The notes under the pieces were generated by a model. That model did no database searches and had not been told where the DNA came from. It saw only the letters and a program-made list of their open reading frames with translations. This document shows, piece by piece, positions 12,632 through 24,936 of a stretch of DNA of 64,000 nt. Source of the stretch: Pseudocercospora fijiensis CIRAD86 (taxonomy: Eukaryota > Ascomycota > Dothideomycetes > Mycosphaerellales > Mycosphaerellaceae); assembly GCF_000340215.1 (NCBI RefSeq), contig NW_006921538.1, positions 3,267,869 through 3,331,868 on the forward strand, given 5' to 3'. Position 1 is the first letter of the stretch, and each line of letters begins with the position of its first letter. Both the position numbers and the translations under genes were made by a program.

Positions 12632-12828
12632 TATTAGGACTAAAGAGGTTATACGTAATTGGTATATAACCGGGCTCGAGTAAAGCTAGGGTCTTAATGC
12701 CTTAGGTAGGGCTTAGCGCCTAGCAATAGGCTAACTTGCCTGCCTTCCTCCCTCTCCTCCTAGCTCCTTATCGAATACTACTCGTACCTACTACTACCCT
12801 ATCTACCTGCTAATATACCCTTCTTATA
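12632..12828 (+). repeat. 3' LTR of inner family A element
   Basis: It begins TATTAGGAC (RIP form of TGTTAGG) and ends CTTCTTATA at 12828. The next base begins an inverted, truncated LTR, so 12828/12829 is the centre of a large inverted repeat. Confidence 0.88.
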
Positions 12829-14117
12829 AGGAGCTAGGAGGAGAGGGAGGAAGGTAGGTAAGTTAGCCTATTACTAAGCGCCAAGCCCTGCCTAAGGTAC
12901 TAAGACCCTAGCTTTACTTAGCCTAGTTACATGCTAATTACGTGTAGCCTCTTTAGCCCTAATATACGCTTCCCTTCTAAAGCCCGCGCCCTCGTAGCCT
13001 GTCTATATTCTACGACCTCTATTGCCGCTAACTTAGCAAGTCTAATAAGCTGCTTAGCCCGCGCTAAATTGAACACTTAACTACCTAATTATATAACTAT
13101 ATCAAACCTTACCTCTAAACAACACAATGTACAACTCTAACTGCGCTATCTCTATATATAATAAACTATAAAGTAATATATATCTATAAGAATTAAAGGC
13201 CTTCGACTAATTATAATACGAGCGCGTCTTCCCTACTATAATAGGTAGACGTACGAGGTATTGTAGCACTGCCTCCGTTCTAAGTAATGTCGTATTAAGT
13301 TCTTTACGTCTACTCTTAAAAGACCTAGTAATATCCGCTTCCGAGGGTTGTCCGCTTCCGAGGGTTTGTTCTTGTTATTACGAGGGCTATTATTTACTTT
13401 TTAGAAAAAACACAGCTCGTCTAGTTTCTATAGGTAAAGGCTATTATAAGTGCAGTAGTTAAGGTTCGCCTCGCTTAAATAGTTAGAAAGATCGAGGAGT
13501 AACCTATTATCTACAAGATCGACCCTAGCTAGCTTAGCTCTATAGTTTTGCCCTTAGTTAGTCTATTAGTCGCTTAATCTTTTAGGCGGCTTAAGGTTTT
13601 AACTTAGCCTTAAAGTTTTAATTAAAGTTTTAATTAAGGTACCTTAGGCTCGTAGTATAGGTAAGGTTGTATCTATAGACGTAGTAATAATAGCAAGTAA
13701 TGTCGACAATAGCGGCGCTAGTCGTCTTAGCGCTAACTTTACCTTGCTTTCGATTTCCTTCTTCGACTAATAATACACTCTGCAATACCGTTACTAATAT
13801 AGCCGCGCCGGCCGTGTCGCCCTTTAGTACGAGCGTAACGCTGTCGTTACTGTTATTATTACTAGCACTATTCGCCTACGCGCGTACGCGCGCCTCTATC
13901 GACCGCCTAGGCCTTAGGGTCCTAATAGGACGTAGAAACAAGAGAGGCGCTAAGAGGAGGGCCTTATAGGGTACGCTAGTAAAGAGGTAGATTCCTTAAA
14001 AGAGCAGGCGATTAGTTGATAGTTATAGTGCGCTCGTTGGTACTCGTTGCGCGTTCGTTATCGTAGTATAGTCTTATTGTCCTTTACTAACAATTGCTTG
14101 CCTCTAATTAGTTAGCT

Positions 14118-14141
14118 TAATAGCACCCCGGGGGTAGCATT
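14118..14141. repeat. Near-palindrome at pol end (copy 2, inverted arm)
   Basis: TAATAGCACCCC followed by GGGGGTAGCATT. It is the counterpart of 6511-6535 in the inverted arm and retains more CA/TG-containing positions. Confidence 0.7.
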
Positions 14142-14164
14142 GTCCCTAGGCCCTAGTAGTAACA

Positions 14165-17100
14165 TTATAGCCTCTTAGCCTTCTTCTTATCCTTCACACT
14201 GGTCTAATACTCGTCTAACAACTCAGTTATATCCTTAAAAGAGTCTTTAGCCTCCTACGAGTCCTATTTAGGTAAATAGCCTTACTATCTTAGAAGGTAC
14301 TCTTTCTTGCCTTGTCTAGTCCGATGCTTTAGTATACGCTCTATAGACTACAGTTCTTCACTATTAGCTAAGACTTCTTCTAACTTAGTAGGCGCTTTAT
14401 CGCCTTCGCGCTAGTAGTATAGTTTAAGGAGGGATACGTAGAAGGTGTTATAGATAGTGTAATAAGGTAGGAGCTATAACTAATAGGCCTATACGGAGGA
14501 GCCCTTAACTTCTCGAATACGGAATAGGCTAATGTATCTTAGTGCGAGCTTGGGCCTTATTTTACTATTAGGTAATAGGTGTTTGCGGATGCGGAGGTTC
14601 TTAGTACTTAGTATAACTATATCGCCTTATTTAAAGGTTATTAGCGTATAGTGCTTGTCGTAGTAGGTCTTTTAGTACTCTTAAGCCTTTGTCAACCTCT
14701 CGGCTATCTTAGTATAGATTTCTCGCATCTTCTAAACCCTCTTAATAGCCGCTAGTGTTTCGGGTACTTAACGCGCTTCCCTTTCCTTACGCTCGGCCTC
14801 GAGCGATAGTAGGTCTTGTAGCATAGCAGCATTCTAGCCCATTATAGCTATATATAGTAACACCTTAGTCGATAAGTAGATACTGTTATTGTATACGAAT
14901 TCAGCTAGTTATAGGAGGTTAACCTAGTCGTTAGGGTTCTCGTTAATGTAACTGCGTAGGTACTGCTATAGGGTAGTATTCTACCTCTCTATTTAACCGT
15001 TAGTCTATAGATAGAAGGCTGTTAATAGCCGATGCTTTAGTCTTAGCTACAAGCAAATCTCGCTCTAATAGTAAGATATTAGTATCGATCTACGATCGGA
15101 CACGATCCCCTTAGGGGTTCCCTAATAGGTATAGAAGATATTAGTCTACAGCGCCTCTGCTATATTAATAGCAGTCTAATCCTTACGCGCCGGGATGTAT
15201 CGAGCGCCTTTAGTAAATCGATCTACTATAATAAGGATAGCATTATATACGTCCTTACTGCCCCTACGCCTAGCAGGTAGAAGGCCTATAATAAAGTCTA
15301 TTATTAGCTTAGTAAATGGCTTCTTTAGAACAGGGAGCGAAGACAACTCGCCGAACGGCAAGTGCTTCGGTGCTTTAACTCGCTAGTATACTACACAGGT
15401 CTGTATATACTCCTTTATATGCCGCTTACTATTTAGCTAGTAGTATATACGCGATAGTAACTCGTACGACCTCTCTATACTATAGTAACTAGCGAGCTTA
15501 CTATTATAGTGCCTCTTTAAAAGCTCTTATCTAATCGATTGTTTAGCAGGGACATAGTATCTGCCCTTAAACTTTAAATAACCTTTATCGTCGATCGACT
15601 AATTACTCTTACTAGATCGAGTCGTTCGCCTACTTACAAGCCTATTAATGCGCTCGATAGTAAAGGCGTCCCTCTACTAAGCACGTAACAGCTTATCTAT
15701 AAACGATTAACTATCCCTATTTGCAAGGTTATTTAATAGCACCCTCGCTATCGAACGAGGTACGTATTATATGCATCTAATAGCACTAGTAGCCGGAACT
15801 ACTACAACCTCTTCTATAGTGCTATCGCTATATAGGCTATTACTATAGATAGCAATGTCTTCAATCGAGTTATTATAGCTCGAGCGATCTACGTCCTTTC
15901 TTTTAACGTATACTAGAAGAACGACAACTCCGCTATAGTATTTGTTGCCGCCGCGGGGTCCGGAAGTCCGCTTATCCTGCGCTTGCTTATTAACAATACG
16001 GGCTATAGCAATCTTATACTATAGGGTTGGAAACAAAGAATTAATGTATTAGGTCTCGCTGTCGTAATTAGGTCGCCTCGATAGGCTATTAGTAGGGTTA
16101 CTTACGCCTAGCCGGTATAATATATTAAAATCAAACCCGGCGAGGTAGACGGCCTATCTAGCCTATCGACCTATAACCCTAGTAACCTTAGTAATACTAC
16201 AGAGGTTGTTATAGTCTATATAGACCTAAATTGTATACTAAGTACTATCGAGATAGTAGCGCCAATACTTGAAGGCTTCTACGATTGCTAAGAGCTCTTA
16301 CTCGTAGGTCTTATATCGACGTTCTATATCGATTATCTTTCGTAAAAAGAAGGCAATCGGGTACTAGTAATAGTCATCATCTGATTGCTATAATATAATA
16401 CCCGATATAGCGAACTGTAAAGCGTTAGTCTCAATTCGGATCTGCTTGCTTAGTACGAAATAGTGCAATAAGGGGACATTAGTAAAGCGTTACTTTAGGC
16501 CGTTAAAAGCGGCTTGTGCTCTATTAGTCCATTTGAACTCTCTAGTTAGGTTGGCCTTGGTTTTAGTAAGCTTAGTTAGGGGCATTATATACCGTAAATA
16601 GCCCTTAATAAAGCGGCGGTAGAAATTAGCGAAGCCGAGGAACGATTAAAGTTCCTTAATAGACGTAGGAATAGGCCATTTAGTAATGGTTTTAATCCGA
16701 TTAGGATTAGCCTTAATACCCTTAGTTAATACGAGGAAGCTAAGGAATAATACCTCTTTAGTAGCAAAGGTGCATTTAGAAGGCTTGCAATACAAGCTAT
16801 AGGCTCGTAGGCGATCGAGTACCTTGCGGACTGTAGCCTAGTACTCCGCAATATTAGGGGAGTATATATAAACTAGGATTTTATCTAGGTAGACTATATA
16901 GAGGTGATCTAATAGGCCCGAAAGGGCCCGATTGATATAGGACTAGAATATTGCAGGGGCGTTAGCTAAGCCGAATAGTATAACTAAGTACTCGAAATAG
17001 CTATAACGAGTGCAAAAGGCTGTTTTCTATTTATCGCCCTTACGGATACGGATGCGATAGTATACATCCTTAATATCTAATATAGTATAGTAGTAAGCGC

Positions 17101-18070
17101 TAGAAAGGCGATCGAGGGTCTCGTTAATAAGCGGAAGTAGATAGCGGTCTTTAATAGTAACAGCATTAAGCCTACGATAGTCGATATATAGGCGTAGGCT
17201 ACTATCCTTCTTTAGTACGAACAGGATAGGTGTACTAGCAGGGCTGTTACTATACCGAATTCGACTATTAGCTAGGTTTTCCTCTAGGTACTTACGTAGT
17301 ATAGCAAGCTCTCGCTTACTAAGGTTGTAGAGGGGGCTAAAAGGAACCTCTTTGCCCTCTATAATGTTAATCTTATAATCCGTCTCCTTAAATATAGGCA
17401 ATGTTAATGCTAGGTAGTGTTTAAATACATTAATATAGGTTTCTCGAATAGGCACTAGTATACGAGAGAGCTAATTAGGGTCTATGCTATTAGGGGGTAT
17501 AGGTTTATCGTTATCTCTACCGAGAAGATTAGCTATCGGATTAGCTAAGGCAGGTATTAGGTTGCTAATAAACAGGACCCTAATATCGTTAGGGCACTCG
17601 CTAATATCAATATATTTAATATCCTCTTTCCTAGCGATTCTAAATCGCTACTTCTAGAGGCCTAGGTCTATAGCTATAGCGTAGTACTTAAGAACAGGGT
17701 TACTAATAACAATATCGGATAGGAGGCTGTCTATGTCTACTACGTAGGCAGTAAAGTCTAGCAGGCGCTCATTTCCGAGGTCGTCCTTTAGAGCTATAGG
17801 AATATAGTAGGCCCTATAGGTTAAGTGCCGAGCGTTATTAAACTAAGCAAGGGTTGGTAGGTTAGTCCTCGGCAGTTGTCGAAGGTCTAATTGCTTAGCT
17901 AGGCGATAGCTAATAAGGGCACTAACTGAATTTCCTAGATCTAGCATAACCTTAGTTTAATTAGTAGGTGCCCTTCGTATCCTATATAAGGTAGGAGCGT
18001 ATTATAGCTAGCACAATATCGATAGTCTTACGCCGTATAAGGCTAACAGTTAGTGCGGCGCTTACTCTTT
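14165..18070 (-). pseudogene. pol of inverted inner family A element
   Basis: The minus strand has the same domain order as 2604-6490: protease-like, RT (17455 down to about 16600), RNase H, integrase (core around 15176-15361, TKLIIDFIIGLLPA) and chromodomain (about 14180-14330). The RT box near 16880 reads LDKI, so the second catalytic Asp is lost here too. Stops are TAG/TAA. Two stretches stay open for 61 and 142 codons. Confidence 0.85.
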
Positions 18071-19475
18071 TTTCGACTAATTAAAAGAGCCGACTAGGGT
18101 AGCATTAGCGGCTAAAAGGTGTTTCTTATACTTAGCGGAAGCACGGTCAATTCGGGCCTAGTCCTTAGGTTTGTCGCATTAGCCTAGTAGATAGCTAGTG
18201 CTATTACAATTAAAGCACTTCAATCCGGTTAGTAGACTGCCGTAGCTATTGTTATTGTTAGCAGAGCGGTTAGCATTATAGGGATACGAGCCCCTTCTAC
18301 GGCCCCTATCGCGGCCTCCTCTATATAGCCGCCGGCTACGGCCTCTTCTACGGTTATTGTTACTGTTCCTACTGTTAGTATTGTTGTCCTAGTAGGAACC
18401 TTAGTTTCCTCCGCGGCTACGGTTGCTACAGTTAGTACTAGCTAGTCGGATCCTCGATTCTAGTCGTTATTAGAGCTAAATAGCCCGTTCGGCTATTTCC
18501 ACTTCGACTATAAATTAAATGCGTATCTAATTAGCTTATTCGAATATACGGCGACGGTCCAATTCGAGGATAAGTTCCTATCTAAGCTTAGGGCGTATTT
18601 CCGAGATCTATATAGAATTAGTCTTAGGCGGAAGGTCGTCTTTAAGGGTTTTCAAATAGGCTTTAAATAAGCGAGCCGATTGATTAGTCTTCTATTTAGC
18701 TCGAAGATACAGGTCCTAAGCATATTGTTACCTTAGTATAGGGTTTCTAAGGGTATCTAGTATAATAGTTTTGTAGGTCTGCTACTAAATAGCGGTCTAA
18801 TCGTTAAGGGAGTTAAAATAGTTATCCTATATACGCTTTAGGTCGCTATTGATATACTGTATAGCGTATACGACTAAGGAATAGTCGTCTAGTAGCGCTC
18901 TTAGTGCGTTGCGCTAGTTGAGTTTATAGTTACGAATATAGTCGTTATACTGCTTCCGACTAGAGCTATTAAATACGGTGCAGTCCTTAAGTTTAGCATC
19001 CTTCTTTTAGATAGGTAGTAAAGAAGGTCCTGCTGTTAGCTTAGCAGTAGTTGTTAGAGATTCCTAGAGGCGGCGAATCTCGAGAAGATTATCCTTTAGC
19101 TGTTATTCTTAACGCAAGGCAGTAAGCCTGTTTTAAGTAGCTTCTTGAAGTCTCGCTACTAGTTAGGGACTAAAGGCTAGCTAGCTATATCGTCGATTAA
19201 CAATATTGTTAAGAATATCGTTAACGGGCAACGATAGGTTATCCCCTTCGATTATAGGTTCTTTAGCAGGCCCTCTAGTAGGCTCTTTAGTAGGCACCTT
19301 AGCAGGAGGCACTTTAGTAGGCGCTTTAGCAGGCACTTTAGTAGGCACTGTGCTACTAGCGTTGTCGTTACTAGCGCTGCTAGCGGCAGTACGGTTGTTG
19401 TTTCGTAATAAGCCGGCTATTATAATAGGGGGTAACACTAATAATATATTGTTAGCCCCTAAGATGCGGATATAG
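18062..19475 (-). pseudogene. gag of inverted inner family A element
   Basis: The minus-strand frame mirrors 1201-2607. The Thr/Lys/Pro-rich N-terminal segment at 19181-19438 is near-identical to that at 1231-1488. The Arg/Gly/Asn-rich region is near 18260-18430 and the zinc knuckle near 18170-18215. The A6 run and stop at the gag-pol junction are preserved (near 18062-18075). Confidence 0.75.
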
Positions 19476-19695
19476 CGGAATTAGTAGATATTAGTCTAGT
19501 ACAATTGACTTAGTGTAATAGGTCGTATAGAAGGCCTTGCTTAATAATTGGTACGGTTGTTTCGATAGAATAGTACGTATAGGTCCTATTCTTCGGGCGC
19601 AATATAGTTAGATTAGTCTTGTTCGTAGCTATACCGCTAAAAGCTTGAAATAAGAACTATCTAGCTGCTGCCCTTAAAGGGTAGATCGAATACTA

Positions 19696-19891
19696 TATAA
19701 GAAGGGTATATTAGCAGGTAGATAGGGTAGTAGTAGGTATAGGTAGTATTCGATAAGGAGCTAGGAGGAGAGGGAGGAAGGCAGGCAAGTTAGCCTATTG
19801 CTAAGCGCTAAGCCCTGCCTAAGGCACTAAGACCCTAGCTTTACTTAGCCTAGTTACATGCCAATTACGTATAGCCTCTTTAGCCCTAACA
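19696..19891 (-). repeat. 5' LTR of inverted inner element
   Basis: A 196-bp LTR on the minus strand, with TGTTAGGGC read from 19891 down. It is followed by GTTTC (19892-19896), the reverse complement of the GAAAC target duplication. Confidence 0.88.
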
Positions 19892-21290
19892 GTTTCTACT
19901 TCGACTATAAATTAAATGCGTGTTAGGTTAGCCTATTTAAACACACGGCGGCGGTCTAATTTAAGGACTAGTTCCTATCTTAGTTTAGGTCGTATCTTAG
20001 ATATCTAGATAGAGTCGGTTTTAGGTAGCAAATCGTCCTCTAGGGTCTTTAGATAGGCCTCGAAGGATCGAGAGGTTTAGTCGGCCTTTTGTTTAGTACG
20101 TAGGTATTAGTCTTAGGCGTATTGTTGCCTTAGTATAGGGTTTCTAAGGGTATCTAGTATAATAGTCTTATAGGTTTTCTACTAAATAGCGGTCTAATCG
20201 TTAAGGGAGTCGAAATAGTTATCCTACGTGCGCTTTAGGTCGCTATTAATGTACTATATAGCATAGACAACTAAGGAATAGTTATCTAGTAGCGCTCTCG
20301 GTGCATTGCGCTAGTTGAGCTTACAGTTACGAATATAGTTATTATATTGCTTCCGACTAGAGCTATTAAACACGGTGCAGTCCTTAAGTTTAGTATCCTT
20401 CTTCTAGACTAGGACTAATAGTAAGGAAGGCCCTACTATCGGCTTAGTGTTAGTTGTTAGGGCCTCCTAAAGGCGGCGGATTTTAAGGAGGTTCTCCTTT
20501 AGCTATTGTTCTTAGCGTAGAGCAGCGAGCCTATTCTAGGTAGCTTCTTAGAGTCTCGCTACTAGCTAGGGGCTAAAGGCCGGTTAGCTATATCGTCGAT
20601 TAACAATATTGTTAAGAATATCGTTAATAGGCAATTCTAGATTATCGCCTAGAACTATAGGTTCTTCGGTAGGCCTAGTAGTAGGCTCTTTAGTAGGAGG
20701 CACTTTAGCAGGTGCTTTAGTAGGCACTTTAGTAGGCACTTTAGCAGGTACTATGCTACTAGCGTTGTCGTTGCTAGCGCTGCTAGCGGCAGCACGGTTG
20801 TTATTGCTTCGTAATAAACCGGCTATTATAATAAGGGGTAACACTAATAATATATTATAGGCCCCTAAGATGCGGATGTAGCGGAATTAGTAGGTATCGG
20901 TCTAGTATGCTTAACTTAGTGTAATAGGCCGTATAGAAGGCCTTGCTTAATAATTAGTACGGTTGTTTCGATAGAATAGTACGTATAGGTCCCGTTCTTC
21001 GGGCGTAATATAGTTAAATCGATAGTTTTCGTAGCTATACCGCTAAAAGCTTGAAATAAGGACTATCTAGCTACTATCCTTAAAGGGTAGATCGAATACT
21101 ATATAAGAAGGGTTATATTAGCAGGTAGATAGGGTAGTAGTAGGTATAGGTAGTATTCGATAAGGAACTAGGAGGAGAGGGAGGAAGGCAGGCAAGTTAG
21201 CCTATTACTAAGCGCCAAGCCCTGCCTAAGGCACTAAGACCCTAGCTTTACTTGGCCTAGTTATATACCAATCACATATAGCCTCTAACA
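19892..21290 (-). mobile_element. 5' end of outer family A element (inverted copy): LTR, leader, gag fragment
   Basis: On the minus strand this is a 189-bp 5' LTR (21102-21290), a leader, and the N-terminal part of gag down to 19892, where the inner element interrupts it. The N-terminal Thr/Lys/Pro stretch (20584-20844) matches that of the inner copy with small indels. The LTR end abuts TTATA (21291-21295), the target duplication inside a pogo/Fot1-like transposase. The matching TATAA is at 43303-43307 after the outer 3' LTR, also 189 bp, so the two LTRs belong to one insertion. Confidence 0.82.
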
Positions 21291-22511
21291 TTATAATAGA
21301 CAACTTTAGAAGCTACGACTTCTTCGAGTTTGTCGACTTCGCTCGTAGATACCGCATTCTAATCTTTATACTATTACTATACACCTCTTATTTCCTATAG
21401 CCGCTAGATATAGTCTTATTCTAGGTCTATAAGCATTACTACCGGAAGGCCGTTATTGAATACACAAGGCTCGGAATAGGCGAATTTAGCGTCGCTTAGT
21501 TTATAGACGCTATCGATAGTATCCGGCGGAAGACCTTTAAGAATAGCAATATTCGGTTAGCCTTTAGGAAGACCGGTATTGCCCCTATTAACGCATAGCG
21601 AGCCCTCGACTTTCTCCGTAACGAGTACGGCACGTATATAGTCTAGTACGTAGAGCGTAAGGCGGTAGAGAAAGCAGACCTTCTTGTAAGGGATCTTAAT
21701 AGCATCTATAATAGCGTAGAAACCGGTCGGCTCTTCGAGTTCTCGCATTTACTAGAATTGCCGCCTCTAGTCGATATAGACCTATTTAACCCTACGCTTA
21801 CTATTCGTACTGCAAAGCGATAGATTGATGCCCTTAATAAGCGACTTACGAGGCATAGACCGCCTTTATCTCTAATATAAGGCCTTCTCGAAGGAGTTAC
21901 GAGCTTAGTACTATTCTATGCTAACTAGGGCGCTTAGGCGTTGTATAACCTCTCGGAGATAGAGATTGCTATAGAGGCGAGGAAGGCACGCAAGGCTAAT
22001 AATAGCAAGCAATAGAAGATAGGCATCGCTTATACGTATAAGGTTTATACTCGAGTCGCCTATCGAGAGCTTACTACTATTAAGAAGGCTTAGAAGTTAG
22101 TAGATAATAAGGCCTATAAGATACGGAAGTAATAGAAGTCCTATTATAAGCGATAACGGAAGGAGCTCGGTACGATAATAAGTAGAAGGGCACGTATAGA
22201 AGACAGGAAGCGGCCCCTTCTTAAGCGTACTATTTAGTTACTAACTGAGCCATTTCTATTACTTCTAATAGGTATTTATAAGACTAGACCGCTCGCTAGT
22301 TGCTACAAGCAGAGGCCGATTAAGAAGGTATATTAGATTAAGAAGCGTAAGCAATAGCTAGTTTAATATAAGTTAGTTAGCCGCTATCTTCCTAACGACC
22401 TTAAAGACCGAGCGCCGCTAAAGGTCTTCAAACTAGCAAATCTATAGTATAACACTAAGTCTATTAGTAACCCCTTCCCCTATTTTACTGCCGCTATACC
22501 TTCGAGGCTAC
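21291..22511 (+). pseudogene. C-terminal half of pogo/Fot1-like transposase
   Basis: The plus-strand frame reads DNFRSYDFFEFVDF, then a Leu/Tyr-rich run, then PLDIVLF and YKHYYRKAV. This is the DDE_1 (pogo/Fot1/Tigger) C-terminal catalytic region, in which the usual DGHGSH and LQPLDV motifs are recognisable after RIP changes. A Lys/Arg-rich tail follows to about 22500. The segment opens right after the LTR of the outer family A element and lacks the N-terminal DNA-binding part, which lies at 43303-44214 on the minus strand. At about 22511 it runs into another family A fragment. Not functional. Confidence 0.8.
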
Positions 22512-24418
22512 TACGTGCCCTTCGTGTCCTATACAAGGCAGGGACGTATTATAGCTAGCACAATGTCGATAGTCTTACGCCGTACGAGGCTAACAGTTGG
22601 TACGGCGCTTACTCTTTTTTCGAAGGACCGACAGGGGTAGTATTAGCGGCTAAAAGGTGCTTACGGTGCTTAGCGGCAGTACGGTCGATTCGGGCCTAGT
22701 CCTTAGGTTTGTCGCATTAGCCTAGTAGATAGCTAGTGCTATTACAATTAAAGCACTTTAATCCGGTCGGGAGATTATTGCTATAGCTGTTATTGCTACT
22801 ATTGTTAGTTAAGCGATTAGTACTATAGGGATACGAGCCCCTTCTACGGCCCCTATTACGGCCTCCTCTATATAGCCGCCGGCTACGGCTTCTTCTACGG
22901 TCGTTGTTACTATTCCTATTGTTAGCGTTGTTGTCTTAGTAGGAACCTTGATTTCCTCCGCGGCTACGGTTGCTACGGTTGCTAGTAGGTCGGATCCTTA
23001 ATTCTAGTCGTTACTAGAGCTAGACAGCTCGTTTAGCAGTTTCGACTTCGACTATAAATTGAATGCGTATAAGATTGGCCTGTTTAAATACACGGCGGCG
23101 GTCTAATTTAAGGACTAATTCCTATCTCAATTTAGGGCGTATTTCGGAGATCTAGATAGAATTAGTTTTAGTCGGGAGGTCGTCTTCGAGGGTCTTTAAA
23201 TAGGCCTTAAATAAGCGAGCCGATTGATTAGTCTTTTGTTTAGCTCGAAGGTACTAGTCCTAAGCGTGTTGTTGCCTTAGTATAGGGTTTCTAAGGGTGT
23301 CTAGCATAATGGTTTTGTAGGTCTACTACTGAACAGCAGTCTAGTTATTAAGGGAGTCAAAATAGTTATCCTAGGTGCGTTTTGGGTCGCCGTCAATGTA
23401 CTGTATAGCATAAACGACTAGTAAATAGTTATTTAGTAGAGCCCTTAGTGCGTTTCGTTAGTTAAGCTTACAGTTACGAATATAGTCGTTGTATTGCTTT
23501 CGACTAGAGCTATTAAACACGGTGTAGTCCTTGAGTTTAGCATCCTTCTTCTAGACTAGGACTAATAGTGAGGAAGGTCCTGCTATCGACTTAGTGTTAG
23601 TTGTTAGGGCCTCCTAAAGGCGGCGAATTTCGAGGAGGTTATCCTTTAGCTATTGTTCTTAACGTAGGGCAGTAAGCCTGTTTTAGGTGGCTTCTTAAAG
23701 TCTCTCTACTAGTTAAGGACTAAAGGCTAGTTAGCTATATCGTCGATTAACAATGTTGTTAAGAATATCGTTAATAGGCAATTCTAGATTATTACCTAGA
23801 ATTATAGGTTCTTCTTTAACAGGCTCTCCGGTAGGCTCTTTAGCAGGAGGCACCTTAGTAGGCACTTTAGCGGGAACTGTACTACTAGCGTTGTTATTGC
23901 TAGCGCTGCTAGCGGCAGCACGGTTATTGTTTCGTAATAAACCGGCTATTATAAGGGGCGACACTAATAATATATTATTAGCCCCTAAGATGCGGATATA
24001 GCGGAATTAGTAGATATCGGCTTAGTATGCTTAACTTAGAGTAATAGGCCGTATAGAAGGCCTTGCTTAATAATTAGTACGGTTGTTTCGATAGAATAGT
24101 ACGTATAGGTCCCGTTCTTCGGGCGTAATATAGTTAGATTAGTCTTGTTCGTAGCTATACCGCTAAAAGCTTAAAATAAGGACTATCTAGCTACTACCCT
24201 TAAAGGGTGGATCGAATACTATATAAGAAGGGTATATTAGTAGGTAGATAGGGTAGTAGTAGGTCCAACCCGTATTCGATAAGAAGCTAGGAGGAGAGGG
24301 AGGAAGGTAGGCAATTTAGCCGATTGCTAGGCGCTAAGCCCTGCCTAAGGCATTAAGACCCTAGCTTTACTCGAGCCCGGTTACATACCAATTACGTATA
24401 ACCTCTTTAGTCCTAACA
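22512..24418 (-). mobile_element. Partial family A element: protease edge, gag, leader and 5' LTR
   Basis: The minus-strand order is 5' LTR (24222-24418, 197 bp), leader, gag (about 23990 down to 22609) and the first part of the protease region, breaking off near 22512 inside transposase sequence. Gag has the Pro/Thr/Lys-rich segment (23731-23964), Arg/Gly/Asn-rich tract and zinc knuckle (CFNCNS-type near 22745-22760). Sequence differences from the other copies show it is a distinct copy, not part of the large palindrome. Confidence 0.78.
22609..23990 (-). pseudogene. gag of partial family A element
   Basis: The frame is homologous to 1201-2607, with RIP stops and the A6 run before the gag stop (near 22611-22620). 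No pol follows because the copy is truncated. Confidence 0.7.
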
Positions 24419-24483
24419 CTTTTTATCGAATACTACCTGTACCTACTACTACCCTATCTACCTACTAATATACCCTTCTTATA
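24419..24483 (+). repeat. 3' fragment of the inner element's LTR
   Basis: A 65-bp LTR end in plus orientation, from TATCGAATACTACC to CTTCTTATA. It is followed directly by GAAAC (24484-24488), the right copy of the target duplication whose left copy is at 773-777. It is therefore the original right end of the inner insertion, now separated from the rest by the inverted block 12829-24418. Confidence 0.75.
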
Positions 24484-24936
24484 GAAACGGCTAAACGAGC
24501 TATTTAACTCTAATAGAGACTAGAATCGAGGATCCGACTAACTAGTACTAGCTATAGCAACCGTAGAGCCTATAGGGGAAACTAAGGAAGTACTCCCTAA
24601 ACGAACACTACTAATAATAGAAACAGCAACGACTACTAACGTAGAAGAGGTAGGGGCCGATACCGCGGTAGAAACCCCTAGCGAGGAAGAGGACAAGGAA
24701 GGGGCTTATTTCCCTATACCCCTAATCGTTTATCTAGTTCTAGCACTAATTCGAGCGGACCTAGCAGTGCCCTAACTAGATACAAGTGCTTCAATTGTGA
24801 CAGCACTACTTATTTACTAGGCTAGTATAATAGACCTCGAGACTAGGCCCGAGTCGACCGTACTACCGCTAAGTACCGAAAGTACCTCTTAGTAGCTAAC
24901 GCTACCCCTATAGGCCAACCTTCGAAAAAAGAGTAA
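24484..24936 (+). pseudogene. 3' part of outer family A gag
   Basis: It begins within gag (RLNELFNSN-like region after GAAAC), passes an Arg/Gly-rich basic tract (about 24620-24720) and a zinc knuckle (CFNCDS near 24790), and ends at TAA (24934-24936) after the A6 run (24925-24930). It is the continuation of 1-777. Confidence 0.7.

Larger units (their letters stand above)
778..12828 (+). mobile_element. Inner Ty3/gypsy chromovirus, family A, full-length with LINE insertion
   Basis: The order is 5' LTR (778-973), gag, protease, reverse transcriptase, RNase H, integrase, chromodomain, 3' untranslated region, purine-rich tract (about 12615-12629, TTTAGAAGGGAAGCG) and 3' LTR (12632-12828). This gene order defines Ty3/gypsy (Metaviridae), and the C-terminal chromodomain places it among chromoviruses. 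Insertion into an older copy is shown by GAAAC before the 5' LTR and again at 24484 after a 3' LTR end. The 3' untranslated region is interrupted by a 4.9-kb LINE. All ORFs are broken by RIP-type stops, so it is inactive. An inverted copy follows directly. Confidence 0.9.
12829..19891 (-). mobile_element. Inverted second copy of inner family A element
   Basis: Read on the minus strand this is 5' LTR (19696-19891), gag (18062-19475), pol (about 14165-18070), near-palindrome (14118-14141), 3' untranslated region, and a 3' LTR truncated to 136 bp (12829-12964, missing about 60 bp of its end). It mirrors 778-12828 without the LINE. The junction with the outer gag (19891/19892, then GTTTC) is the same as at 777/778. 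It is therefore a duplicated insertion event, not an independent one. It is inactivated by RIP-type stops. Confidence 0.85.

Noticed and set aside
13700..13969. 89-codon ORF in the 3' untranslated region of the inverted family A copy, antisense to the element
   Set aside because: Hydrophobic low-complexity translation; the equivalent stretch of the other arm and of the outer copy does not keep the same frame by eye, unlike the family C antisense ORF.
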